From Schistosoma mansoni (lineage: Eukaryota > Platyhelminthes > Trematoda > Strigeidida > Schistosomatidae): a DNA stretch of 64,000 nt. The DNA lies in the NCBI RefSeq assembly GCF_000237925.1, contig NC_031498.1:27176963-27240962 (forward strand). The letters run 5' to 3'. How positions within the stretch are numbered: the first letter of the stretch is position 1; each line of letters starts with the position of its first letter. The translations under genes were made by a program, and so were the position numbers. A model generated the notes under the pieces. That model did not search any database. It had not been told where the DNA came from and worked only from the letters and a program-made list of their open reading frames with translations. Of this stretch, positions 1 to 10,432 are shown in pieces.

Positions 1-58
1 AGTTGCAGTCCTAAACATCAATGGGAAGATTCAAACAAACAATGCTATGTGGATTCAT
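1..58 (+). repeat. Sm-alpha-like SINE (family A), leader fragment
   Basis: The block matches the stretch that lies between the ribozyme and the next tRNA-like part in the tandem array at 35.45-36.24 kb (AGTTGCAGTCCTAAACA, then AAACAAACAAT). It is cut by the window edge on the left and runs directly into an LTR-like fragment on the right. No ribozyme or tRNA-like part is left. Confidence 0.7.
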
Positions 59-281
59 ACAGTAAACAGTTAATTTTTAAAATAACAATCAATTGTCTCA
101 ATCTTAACTGTTCCTTCTGCAAATATCAGTCCTTCCTCTCTGATTTCATTGTTTATGCATGTTCATACAGATTGCGCTTCATTCCTGTTCTTTCCATATC
201 GATCTTCTGCCAAAATACATTCTTTGTATGACCGTCACCATATATTACTTATGAGGATATAAGTAGATCACACCACAAGAC
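59..281 (+). repeat. LTR-like repeat (TGTAGTG...CACTACA family), truncated
   Basis: It is homologous to the complete copies at 14204-14494 and 28011-28311, from the shared ACAGTAAACAGTTAATTT segment to ATAAGTAGATCACACCACA. The first part of the unit is missing. Family ends TG and CA suggest an LTR. This is a broken fossil. Confidence 0.6.
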
Positions 282-1185
282 ATCTTAAAGCGAAGATTTT
301 AATTCTGTTCTTTTTTCTTTATTTTTCAATAGTTCGCAAAAGTTAGAGAAAGTTGATTGTGTTATATTAAACAATAAAAAAAAGAAGAAGACAATAGGTA
401 ATTGTTAGAAATCGCCTTTTAGTAAATCTTAGTTATTAATATAACTAAAGAAAAATTTTAATTAAAAATGATTTTCTTATCAGAAAGGGGGTTTTGGGGA
501 GAATTTAGTAATTTAGTATGTGAATTCATGAGTCAATTAAAGTTAGACCATTATGGAACACTTGAAAATATTGAACGACTGTTTCGTCCTAGTATGGGAC
601 TCCTCACTAGCACACATCCACGATCCTGTAACAAAGGGATTCGAGCTCGAGACCTATCGGTCTCGTGAGTGTATGTTTAACGCTTAACATTTAAGGTCAA
701 CTCAGTGGTCTGCAGGTTAAGCGTTCGCACACGAGACAGATAGGTCTCGGGTTAAAATCTTGTGAGGCGGAACCCTGGTTGCGTCATGCTGCGGTATTTC
801 CATACTAGGACGAAACGGCCGTGCAGTGCTTCCAGTTTTTCCATAATGGTCTAGCTTCAATTGACTCATGATTTCAACTATTAAATTATTTTCTTGTTTA
901 GGCTGTACAATTATAAATTCAAAAATATTGAATTCCGTTAAATACTATATTAGTGCATACATTTAAGAGTTTAGTTGGTGTTGTAAACTAAAGATATTGA
1001 AGGTTCTTGTCGATTACATCGTGAGTACCAAAAAAACAAAACCTCTTGGGTTGATAAGTATCAATCAATAGATATATATCGTATCTAAAATATAGTTACA
1101 AATGTGGAAAGATACTGTGTCTGACTTATCGTAATAATAATATTATTTTTTAATAGTAATATGATAACAATAATTAATAATAGCA
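282..1185. other. Non-coding remainder, 282-483 and 891-1185
   Basis: AT-rich sequence around the SINE pair. I see no gene, RNA or recognisable repeat in these parts. Confidence 0.6.
484..890. repeat. SINE family B, head-to-head inverted pair
   Basis: The left half (about 484-665) is a family B copy on the minus strand. The right half (about 690-890) is a copy on the plus strand. Both 3' ends (TTCAATTGACTCATGATTTC and its complement) face outward, and the tRNA-like parts meet in the middle. Both hammerhead cores are damaged: the left copy has lost C3 of the CUGANGA box, and the right copy has a rearranged stem II. Confidence 0.75.
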
Positions 1186-1325
1186 GTGCGCGCTGCTGAG
1201 GAGTCCCACAATAGGACGAAACGGCCGTTCAGTGTTTCCACGTTTTCCTTGGTGGTCTAGCTTCAATTGACTCATGATTTCAACTATGAAAATACTGAAA
1301 TCTCCACAAAACCGCTTCTGATTAC
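1186..1325 (+). repeat. SINE family B, 5'-truncated copy with hammerhead
   Basis: The copy starts inside ribozyme stem I and runs to the family 3' end (AAATCTCCACAAAACCGCTT). The tRNA-like part is missing. The hammerhead at about 1187-1238 keeps CTGAGGA, a GTCC/GGAC stem II, GAAA and a GUU cleavage triplet. Stem I closes with two G-U wobbles. Confidence 0.75.
1187..1238 (+). ncRNA. Hammerhead ribozyme motif (type I), SINE B
   Basis: Core boxes read CTGAGGA, GAAA and GUU. Stem II is GTCC-CACAATA-GGAC, and stem III is the self-complementary ACGGCCGT. GUU is an allowed NUH triplet but is usually slower than GUC. Stem I pairs GCGCTG with CAGTGT. Confidence 0.6.
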
Positions 1326-1790
1326 AGAAAGTGTTTTCTGTTGTTAATTTTCACAACATTGACTTGCTAGACCCTATACTATACTTCCACTCGACTGACC
1401 TCGAATAAACTATCGTATGAATATCGATGTATGAATGTTATACATAAAGTGAATAGTCTTGTAAATTGTCGAAAATTTATCTTAACTTGTCCCAATATTA
1501 TTCAGACCACAGTCTTCCTTACTTAGTCAGCATGTATATTGACTATTGCAGCTTACATACCAGAGAGAAAAAGAAAAACATATCGAAAGTATCAACGCAT
1601 AAAAGTTATACGAAAATGGAAAACACAAGTGTTCTTATGGAAAACCAATCACAGTCTAATACAATTTATGACAAAATTGGCTGTCGTTAATTTACTAGAA
1701 AAAAAAGGATACGGTCATTGTAAGTAGAAATATATTTACATATTTCATGATATTAACTTTTATGTGTCTGATAAAATGTACAAATACATT
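1326..1790. other. Non-coding stretch
   Basis: Two short overlapping open frames (74 and 62 codons, 1466-1727) show no domain and no coding bias that I can detect. Nothing is supported. Confidence 0.5.
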
Positions 1791-2040
1791 GTAGTGTTAT
1801 ACAAGCCCATATAGCTAATACTAGATTCCGGACAGGCCAATTTATTCATTCTTCTTGAGTCATATCTTTGATCTTGTTATTTATTCGTTTATCAACCTTG
1901 ACTGTTTCCATATGAGTGAATTTGTGTTCACTTCTTAGCCTATTCATCATATGTCTGTAGATTGTTTTTGTTCGGCTATAAATATCGATTCACATTTGGT
2001 TAAATCGAGTCTACCCATCGAAGACAACAGAAGATGATTG
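1791..2040 (+). repeat. LTR-like repeat, partial copy of the 8067-8578 family
   Basis: It shares TAGATTCCGGACAGGCCAAT, the ATCAACCTTGACTGTTT stretch and ATAAATATCGATTCACA with the longer copies at 8067-8578 and 9962-10432. It stops where a SINE B copy begins. This is a broken fossil. Confidence 0.5.
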
Positions 2041-2182
2041 TGCTCGATTTCGTGGATTGGTTGAAGTTAGATATTAACCTCGCTAATTACCGACAGGCTC
2101 AGTGGTCTAGAGGTTAAACGTTCGCCCACGAGACCGGTTGGTCCTGTGTTCGAATCTCGCTTGTGAGATCGTAGATGTACAC
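2041..2182 (+). repeat. SINE family B, 5' part with tRNA-like promoter
   Basis: It contains the leader (TTCGTGGATTGGTTGAAG), an A-box-like GGCTCAGTGGTCTAGAGG and a B-box-like GTGTTCGAATC, which are the marks of a tRNA-derived pol III promoter. The copy is cut by the Merlin terminus at 2183, and its ribozyme part does not resume on the other side. Confidence 0.7.
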
Positions 2183-2947
2183 GGCGAGACTAAACTATAC
2201 TGACGACCTTTGAACGAATCTTAAATGACCTTGAGAAATATTAGCCAATCAGAAGACAGTTAGTATACTGTAAAAATATATCATACAAAACTCAAAAATT
2301 AAAGGGGATACTGTTCTTTTACATGACTCAAAAACTTCTCAAGGTCAGATATAGGTTCAGAAGTTCTAAAATCATAGTGCATACAGTACAGGAACACATC
2401 CATATGGCTCCATAGTAGTCGACCTCTGAAACCATGATAAGGTCTCAAAAATTCTTTTAGCCTCGATCACATAGCTTCAATGTTGTTGGTATATTGGTAT
2501 GGTTTACGGTTTGGGGTTAGAGTTAAGGTTTAGGGTTAGGGTTTTGGGGTTAAGGGTGAGACTATAATTTATGAACGACCTTTGAGCGACGCTAGAGTGA
2601 CCCTGAGAGTGTCAACATAATAACTAAAACCAAATGAGGGTTATAAATCTGTGTGAAGAATTCAAATTATGATTTACAGTTCATGGCTAAGGCTAGGAAT
2701 TATACTTAGGGTTTTCATCACGAACTGACATCAGCTATAATGCCAAAACTCTATTTATCCAAATGGATAATTGAATTTCGCGCCAAAATCTTATGATCAC
2801 TTCTCTTGTAGACGCTGAATTATCACGTCTTCTCTAAAATCCGCTGTAAACCGATCGTACGTAAGCATCAGGTACCGAATCTAGCGCCGTGACCTTGAAA
2901 ACCCGCGAAAGCTTCTGATTGGCTCGTCAGTATAGTTTAGTCTCGCC
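2183..2947 (-). mobile_element. Merlin-type DNA transposon remnant, internally deleted
   Basis: The ends are inverted repeats: GGCGAGACTAAACTATACTG on the left, and its complement at 2928-2947. On the minus strand, the right side encodes a transposase N-terminal piece (MLTYDRFTADFREDV). The left side encodes a C-terminal piece like NNIEAMWSRLKE, which holds the last acidic residue of the Merlin/IS1016 DDE triad. The middle is missing. A second left-type terminus (GGTGAGACTATAATTTATGA) starts at 2555, so this may be two nested or recombined copies. That would explain why no 8-bp target duplication is visible. Family assignment is from remembered transposase motifs and the termini. Confidence 0.65.
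2502..2556 (+). repeat. TTAGGG-like interstitial telomeric tract
   Basis: A G/T-rich run includes TTTAGGGTTAGGG and several degenerate GGTTTAGG units. It sits between the two left-type Merlin termini. It is short and imperfect. Confidence 0.4.
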
Positions 2948-3344
2948 CATTCATTCATTCATGATATCAATAAAAAGGATTAATAATTTCGTTACCCTAT
3001 AAACAGTTTACTTTTATCTCTCTATGATATTCACTAGGAAACTGTAATATTTTCAATGAAACATCTGTTAGTAATTAATATTATTAATGGGTAGGAAACA
3101 TCATGGAGGATCATTTCCTTTTTTTTAAATGTAAATTATTAATTTAATTCAATAAAATAGATTTTCGATTCAATATGTTCAATGTTTACTTTTATAGTTT
3201 GTTAAAACTTTTTTACAGTCTACATTTAAAAAGGAAAGAATAAGATCACAGATGTTTTGATCAAACAACTTTACACCTGTTCTAAGTAAATAAACAATGG
3301 TAGCTATGTGTTAATTGATAAAATGTTTCCCCTTTTATTCCCCT

Positions 3345-3406
3345 CTTGTTCTTCTTCTTCTTCCCCCTCTTCTTCTCCTTTTTTTTTCTTCTTCTTCTTC
3401 TTCTTA
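3345..3406 (+). repeat. CTT-rich microsatellite
   Basis: Irregular CTT/CTCC repeats with a T run; no further structure. Confidence 0.8.
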
Positions 3407-3613
3407 GGATTGACTTTCTCTTAATAAGTATTATAGTTTGATTAACTGATTTTGTTCCGTTTTGTAGTTTTAGTAAACTTAAGAATAATTTTTATGACAA
3501 AAATAACTTTAATCATTAAATCATTGGAAACTATAAAACATTCTAGTTGTAACTGTTTGTCAGTAATCATTTATATCATAGAAAGTAATAATATAATATT
3601 TATTTATTTTTAA

Positions 3614-3972
3614 TAGTTCGATTCATGAGTCAATGTAAGCTAGATCACTATGAAAAACCTAGAAGCACTGGACGGTGGTACCGTTCTACTATGGGGATAC
3701 CTCAGCAGTACGCAACTAGTATCCCGCCTCGAGAGGTTCGAACCCGGGACCTATCAGTCTCGTGTGCGATTGCTTAACTTCTAGATCACTGATCCTGTCT
3801 ATGTCCAAAAGTGATAATGTCTAATGTCAACCAATCCACGAAATTGAGCGACAAATTCACCATTTTCTTCAGTGAGTTACTATCTCACAACAGATACCGT
3901 TGAACTCCTTTGGTCATGTATACCTACTAGAACTCCAGTAAATACCTCTTGAAGCCAGTCACTAGTGATAAT
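3614..3972 (-). repeat. SINE family B, near full-length copy
   Basis: On the minus strand the order is the 5' leader (complement of GAGTTACTATCTCACAACAG), the tRNA-like part (B box AGGTTCGAACCCGGG on the plus strand), a damaged hammerhead and the 3' end at about 3614. A9 of the core is changed, and stem II is altered. This copy helps define the family length at about 350 bp. Confidence 0.75.
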
Positions 3973-4605
3973 ATGATGATTATTATCATTATTTTTGGTG
4001 ACAAATACAATTCTGATGAACTAGTCTTACTCGAGTTCTATCAACCTTGGTTAAACATTTTATTGATAAAACTTTTTAATGAACATAATTATTCATAAGG
4101 TTTTAAATGCTAGTTTTGGTTGATCTCTATTAAACACAAAATTCATCTTAGTGATTTCACAACAAGTACCTCCTACACATGATTATGAAGAATAGCGTAT
4201 AGAGTCAGTGACTTTCATTTTGAGCCATGTTAAAGGTTACAGAATTTCTGATTACTTTCCTTGAGTTGATCACATTCTAGAATATTAAATCTAAGTTAAC
4301 ACACATTATGATTAGTTTCAGCAGAGCAGATCTTAATCCAAATTTAAGTTTTCTATTTCAGAAATTAATTTATTTTCTTCAGATTACATTCTCCGTTTCC
4401 AAGATTTTATCATTTATGGTACTGTAACTTTGACATTTATGGTCACTATTCTTGTGTATATCTTTACTAAAATCTAAGTTGACAATGACTGATTGACTGT
4501 TATTAGTTAAGTTATTATTTAACTGAATGTAAAAACCATCGAATGAAATCAAATAAGACTTGTTTTATGTGTATACACAAAAAAAAGTATGATGATCATT
4601 ATTAG

Positions 4606-5045
4606 AAGGTGGTTTTGTGGAGATTTTAGTAATTTTATATAGTTGAAGCTAGACCACCATGGAAAATCTGGAAGCACTGGACGCCCGTTCTGTCCTCTTG
4701 TGGGACTCGTGAGAAGTGCGCATCCACGATCCCGCCTTGCGAGATTCGAACCATGGACCTAACAATTTCGCGCGCCAGCACTTAAACTCTAGACCACTGG
4801 GCCGGTCGGTATCCAACAGTGTTAATGTCTAGCTTCAACCAATCCACAAAGTTGAGCAACCATTCACCAATGTCTTCAGTGGTTAGGCGCTCGCGCGTGA
4901 GATTGATAGGTCCTGAGTCCGAATCTCATGAGGTGGGATCGTGGATGCGCACTGCTGAGGAGTCCCACAATAGGACAAAATGGCCGTTCAGTGCTTCCAG
5001 GTTTTCCATTGTGGTCTAGCTGCAATTGACTTATGATTTCAACTA
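4606..5045. repeat. SINE family B, head-to-head inverted pair
   Basis: The minus-strand copy is about 4606-4876 and the plus-strand copy about 4877-5045, joined at the leader/tRNA-like region. In the left ribozyme G5 is changed (CTCACGA). In the right one GAAA has become AAAA. Both would therefore be expected to be inactive. Confidence 0.75.
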
Positions 5046-6060
5046 TATAATATTATGATCAATTTACACACCATTTCTGTTATGACTTTATAAAAAGGCT
5101 GTCGTCAATTAGTTATGATTTTATGTTCAGCTTTTATCACGTGAGTTATCTGTCAATCGGAATATGACTTTTCCAATCTTAGCACGATGCTAAATCAAGG
5201 ACGTTCAACTGGTATGAGCAGTCTAGCGTCCTTATTAGTCCCTTGTCTACCTAGCCTTTCCAATTGAGTCCAAAACACCAATTGCAGCTTCTGCTATGCG
5301 AATCATTTATTTCAAGCATACTCAGTTTATATACCAGACAGATAGACCGCATCACACCATAAAATGGAAAATAATATTTGTATAAGATCAAGCCAAATGT
5401 GGCTATGAACGTGGAAGACAGTAATCAATAAACTGAATATAATTTAGGGACAGTAAATCGTATAATAATAATCCATAGGTCAAAATGAAGCTTATAATAA
5501 GATGTATATAGATATATACAATCTAGTTACTCAATAATTAAACAATAAGAGTATTTATGGAATAATCGTCCATTAATAGGTCTCGGAAGTTACCTATACT
5601 TATGTCTTCACTAGGATATAACAATTTGAACTTAACTTATCGGTTAGACCCGTAAATAATCAACATTACATTGAATTGTCAATTATTTTTATTTACTTCT
5701 TAGATTATACATCTTATATCTACCTACAGATTGTTGAATTCGATTTGTTTAGAAAGAAATGAAAGACACAGTAACAACATAAATGAAAAATTAAAACAAT
5801 AAAATACGAGTTAAACGAAATTGCGTGCAATCTACAATGGTGTAACCCTACTATAGTAACAAAGATGTCAAAGAGAAATGTCTTACGAGTGGATGATAGG
5901 ACAAGGAATAAATGAACAAAATGACACTCAGCAACAACCAGAGTGTTGTTATAAATAAAAGTAAAAAAAGGAAAGAAAGAGGGTTTTCAAATATTTTGTA
6001 ACTACCCTACATATGTTAATATTCAACATTTCTATTTTTAGTAATATGAATTATGTATAC
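5046..6060. other. Non-coding stretches, 2948-3613, 3973-4605 and 5046-6319
   Basis: These are AT-rich. Apart from the listed microsatellites I see no gene or repeat family. Confidence 0.5.
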
Positions 6061-6090
6061 CTCTCTCTCCCTCTCTCTCTCTCTCTCACT
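6061..6090 (+). repeat. CT microsatellite
   Basis: Almost pure CT dinucleotides over about 28 bases. Confidence 0.9.
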
Positions 6091-6319
6091 TTTGCTCCCG
6101 TTTACCGCAAGCGAAAAATGACATCATCCATATGACTTGATTATCCAGTCACGGATGCTTATCAAATTTTTACTAATTTCATATTTTTTTTGTTTTAGGA
6201 AAAACAACCATATGATTTGAGGAAACTTTTTATAAAGATTAAAATTTATTGAGGAAAACAGTGATTGAAAGTCAATATTATAATAACAAAATAAATTATT
6301 ATTATTAGTAGTAGTATTA

Positions 6320-6545
6320 TGGTGTATGCTACTGATGTCAATAGATATAAGTAGTATATATCAACAATCGAAAGTGAAATGCCTAGAAGTAGAAGGTTAA
6401 GAAGATCAAAGAAAAGAGAACGAAACCAGAAAAAATGATTGGTATGGAAACAAAAGAACAATCAAGTCTAAGATGATTGACTGATATTTGCAAAAAGAAC
6501 AGTCAAGTTTGAGACCATTGATTGTATGGAGTTAAAGTTTGCTCG
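6320..6545 (-). repeat. Diverged LTR-like repeat (TGTAGTG family), tentative
   Basis: Scattered matches to the 31479-31777 copy are seen: ATAAGTAGTATAT, an ACTGATATTTGC stretch, then AACAGTCAAG..TTGAGACC..TTGATTGTATGG. The ends are not clear. This is an old, broken fossil. Confidence 0.35.
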
Positions 6546-6605
6546 TTTATGTTGATAATCAGTAGAGAAATCCAAAATTTGTATTTCATTTAATCGAATT
6601 CTGTT

Positions 6606-6990
6606 GAGTCTTTTTCCGTAGAACTTCGACGGAGCCTCCAGAGGCCCAAAAAGGAGCCAAAGAGCCCCAGCCAATCAGAGTACGATGGAACATTCTAGAG
6701 TTCCAACGTGGCGTGTTATTATTGGTCGGTAGCATAATATGTCGTTAATGGATTGGCTGAAATATGATGTTGATTTAACATACGCTAACATCTATAAATA
6801 CCCATGATTTTCTGTACAGGATTGAACCTTGGAGTAAAGTATTTTCTCTCATACTTGCGTCTTCTCTCTGGTGTTCAAGTCGCTGAGTTGTTCTAGTCTG
6901 TGGGATTACCAGAATAGCTTAGGAAACGAATATAGCGTTCAATCGACAAGACTTATCAAATTTAGACTTCAATTTCAACAATAAGTATAT
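6606..6990 (+). other. Unclassified block with a TATA-like promoter signature
   Basis: The block starts GC-richer than its surroundings and includes two CCAATCAG-type CCAAT boxes (about 6670 and, reversed, 6750). It then has CTATAAATACCC (about 6790), followed by pyrimidine-rich sequence. This pattern is typical of a pol II promoter in a solo LTR. I find neither matching ends nor a second copy here, so the call is tentative. Confidence 0.3.
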
Positions 6991-7406
6991 ACTAGCATAT
7001 ACAAGTAATAACGATGAATAATGTGACGATTTCAGTGACTCAGTAGCTCAGAGAGTTACTTGTTAATGTTTGAATTAACTGCTGCTTAGTTTATCTTAAA
7101 CATTAAATTTGACAGGCCTATGTAAGTGCAGTAGCATAAATTAGACAAACAGTATGTACTTGATTCTGTTGCTAGCTGTCATTTTATTAAATTATTCAAA
7201 GTAACGATTATTATCAATTCAGTACAGTTTTTTAATTGTGTATCGGTGTTAGTTGATGAGCTTAAAATACTCAAGAGAATCGGTGGCAGATTATTCCATC
7301 AAGCTTAAATATTTGTAATCAGAAGGGATTTTTTGTGGAGATTTCAGTAATTTCGTAGTTGAAAGCATGAGTCAATTGAAGCTAAATCACCATCGAAAAT
7401 CTGGAA

Positions 7407-7454
7407 GCACTGGACGGCCGTTTCATCCTATTGCGGGACTCCTCAGCAGTGCGC
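7407..7454 (-). ncRNA. Hammerhead ribozyme (type I), SINE B, intact core
   Basis: On the minus strand stem I is GCACTG paired with CAGTGC. The core is CTGAGGA, stem II is GTCC paired with GGAT (one wobble), and then come GAAA, stem III ACGGCCGT and the GUC triplet. The predicted cut falls just before CAGTGC. All conserved core positions of the hammerhead family are present. Confidence 0.75.
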
Positions 7455-7588
7455 ATCCACGATCCCGCCCCGTGAGATTCGAAACCAGGACCTACCAGTC
7501 TGGCATCAAAGCACTTAACCGATAGACCGCTAAGACGGCATCCGATTGTGTTAATGTCTAACTTCAACCAATCCACGAGATCATGGAT

Positions 7589-7636
7589 GCGCACTGCTGA
7601 GGAGTCCCACAGTAGGACGAAACGGCCGTCCAGTAC
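7589..7636 (+). ncRNA. Hammerhead ribozyme (type I), SINE B, intact core
   Basis: GCACTG is followed by CTGAGGA, stem II GTCC-CACAGTA-GGAC, GAAA, stem III ACGGCCGT, the GUC triplet and CAGTAC. Stem I has one mismatch against the consensus CAGTGC. It faces away from the ribozyme at 7407-7454, about 135 bp away. Confidence 0.75.
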
Positions 7637-8066
7637 TTCCAGGTTTTCCTTAGTGGTCTAGCTTCAATTGACTCCCGCTTTCAACTATCAAATATTTGTG
7701 TTAACTAAACCTTTATTTTTAATGGTAAACGAAGTTTTCTTGTATTGAACTTTATCTACCAATATTTTCTTTCTTAAACCTTTATGCTTATACATGAAAA
7801 GAAACTTCAGTATAGATTAATGTGTGATTTTCATAATAAAATGACTTCGGCGGAAAAATGATCGGATAACAGGAGATTAATAATCAGCTGTTCTGTTTTA
7901 GTTAGGTACAAGACATTATGAACTCTCAACTGGAAAACTTTAATTTTATGTATCATATGTATACCAATAAATCGCTGAGTAAGATCTTGGTTGTTACCAT
8001 ACTCACTTTTCAAGGATTAACACAATAACCTCACCGAGTCATTGTCTTGTGTAGTGTCGGTTGCTA

Positions 8067-8578
8067 TGTTAAGCCCATATTACTGATTTTAGATTCCGGA
8101 CAGGCCAATTTATTCATTCTTCTTCAGTCACATCTTTGATCTTGCTCATTATTCACTTATCAACCTTGACTGTTTTTATATGAGTGAATGTGTTTGCACT
8201 TCTTATCCTAATCATCACATGTCGGAAACTTATTTTGATGACTATAAATATCGATTCACACTTGGTTAAATCAAGTTGACCCACATGCCTTCTCCACTGC
8301 GTGTCGTTTTGCTTCTCTCTCTTTTCTCTTCATCTCTCTGATTGTCTTTTTAGATCAGTGAGTGTACAAAATATACTAATTCGAAGATCCATTCTCATAT
8401 ATGACTTATTTAGTTCTGTTATTCACTGTTGCGATTTAGGTCGATGATTATATTTGAGTATTTGATAGAATGTATATTTCAAGAACATTCATACGATCTA
8501 AATGGAGTCAGATATAGGGCCACTGAAGTAGTGAACCTGTTGCCATCAACGTCCGATCTAATTGGCGTCAAAATAACA
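8067..8578 (+). repeat. Solo-LTR-like repeat, about 512 bp
   Basis: It begins TGTTAAGCCCATATTAC and ends GGCGTCAAAATAACA (TG...CA). Related partial copies lie at 1791-2040 and 9962-10432. I see no clear target duplication (GCTA against GATC). No internal coding region is attached. It is probably an old solo LTR of an unassigned LTR retrotransposon. Confidence 0.45.
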
Positions 8579-9668
8579 GATCACTAAACTCATTTCTCTC
8601 ATCACTGATATCATAATTGATTGTTACCTCCGTGAGTTATAGGTGCTCAGTGATAAACAGCCACTTAACGAAACTGAAAAGATCTGATTGTTGAATAATT
8701 TGTAGTTAAAACAAACCCTAAATCAATTCCATTTGTGCAAAGAATCTAATTAGATCGTATGATTTTTATCAAGTACCATGTACATATATATCTTAATGAT
8801 TGGTAGATTGTCATATTGGTCATTTCACAAAATCCTACTGATACTACGTGACGTAATATAGTGCATACGCTTCTAGACGTCATCTGTTTACATCGCCAGT
8901 AGAGAAAAGTGGTTTAAATAACCAAACATTTTCTGAAGTACTATTAAAGCTTATAGGAAAACTCTCTAATGATAAGTTTCATCATGTATTGACACTGACT
9001 AGAGAATAAACCGAATAAGTAGTATAAGGTTATTATCTCTGCAACAAAACCTTCAATTTTAGATCCACTACTGGATGAGTTCTGTATAAAAACAAAACAA
9101 CTACTCAGTCCTACCTACTTTCCAAATGTTCTCTAGTTGATACTCATATGCTATGAATTTCGATCTCATATGAGAAAATCTGTAAATTACACAATGAAAC
9201 TAGAAAACCTGTATGTTAGCACTCATGTATTGCTAAATCCTTGGTCACTATATTTATTGACTCATTATGATTAACGTTACTTCTCAAAACAAACAAATGA
9301 CGTTATATGATATCAATCATTCAGACGAATATCGGGATCGCTGTAAATATCACTTGAAAGCTAAACTTCTTCGTTTTAAGCATATTATTGATAAATCCAA
9401 CGTAAATTCCATAAATGTCTTTAAAACAATTTTACCAATATAATTAAACTACTAATCAGTAGTCAAAGTTTTAATTAAAATGTTTACAGGAGAACGGAAT
9501 AAACTTGTTGAAACATATAGGACAAGAAAATTTGGTTCTGCGAAGACTTCTCATTCCATAAAAATTACTTTCAAAGCTGTATAACCATAAATATAATGTT
9601 TTTCTGCAACATGATAACCAATAAGATGTTTATTAGTGATGATAATACAAACAATAATAATGACTATA
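8579..9668. other. Non-coding stretches, 6991-7320, 7691-8066 and 8579-9668
   Basis: No supported feature. Open frames are short and lack domains. Confidence 0.5.
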
Positions 9669-9915
9669 AGCAAAGATGGACAGTGGCCAGCAGTGGAATC
9701 CAGGACGCGCGTTTCGTCGTATTCGGGACTCGTCAGCTGGATGTACCTGCGTCCCAGAGTTAGTGTTCACTCTGAGACTCGAACCCAGGACCTTTCTCTC
9801 CAAACGCCATCGCGTTATCCATTCAGCTACTGAGTCCCGATATCCACTGATCAATTGCAGTTTTAAAAATCAATGGGAAGATTCAAACAAACAATACCAA
9901 GTGAATTCAATAATA
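9669..9915 (-). repeat. Sm-alpha-like SINE (family A) with hammerhead
   Basis: On the minus strand it reads leader, tRNA-like part (box A and B on the complement of CTCGAACCCAGGACC) and ribozyme. The left end is the conserved segment after the ribozyme (complement of GCTAGCCACTATCC). It lies beside an LTR-like block on the right. Confidence 0.8.
9690..9750 (-). ncRNA. Hammerhead ribozyme, Sm-alpha type
   Basis: On the minus strand the boxes CTGACGA, GAAA and GUC are present. Stem III is ACGCGCGT. Stem II is weakened by one mismatch (GTCC against CGAC). Stem I keeps ATCCAG/CTGGAT, with an internal loop and an outer helix, as in the Schistosoma satellite ribozyme. Confidence 0.7.
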
Positions 9916-9961
9916 ATGACTTTAATAATAAATTTTTTAAACACGGTAACAGAGAGATTGT

Positions 9962-10432
9962 AGAGGCTGGCACTATTTAGAGCCCTCGTAACTCATTCTA
10001 GCTTCTGGTCAAACCAGTCTACCCATCCTCCTCAAGCGACACTCTGACCTTGTTAATCATTTGCTTGCCGACCTTGACTGTTTTTATGTAACCGTATGTG
10101 TGTACATTTCTAATATTACTCATCACATGTCTGTAGCTTATTTTTGTGTGACTGTAAATGTCGATTAACGCTTGATTAAATCAAGTTAGCTCATACTCCT
10201 TCTCCACTGGGTGGCATTTCGCTTCGCTCTCTTCTCCTCTCGTTCGTCGGAATCAACGATTGCATGAAATATAGTTATTCAAACTCCATTCTCGTATTTG
10301 ACTTATTTAATTCCGTCATTCACTAACACGATTCAACTCGATAATAGTCAGGATGTATATTTCGACAGAAATCATTGGGTACGATTATTTGTTCGGTTTA
10401 ACTGGGGTCTGATCTCGGGCTACTAAAAGATA
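9962..10432 (+). repeat. LTR-like repeat, diverged copy of the 8067-8578 family
   Basis: Shared islands include CGACCTTGACTGTTTTTATG, CACATGTCTGTAGCTTATTT, CTTCTCCACTGGGTGGCATT and TTCACTAACACGATT. The ends are eroded. This is a broken fossil. Confidence 0.45.

Larger units (their letters stand above)
7321..7690. repeat. SINE family B, head-to-head pair with two intact hammerheads
   Basis: The minus-strand copy is about 7321-7578. It holds the 3' end, ribozyme, tRNA-like part and a leader ending in ACCAATCCACGA. It joins directly to a plus-strand copy at about 7579-7690, which begins at the ribozyme stem. Both ribozymes keep all core residues, which makes this the best-preserved inverted pair in the window. 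Confidence 0.8.
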
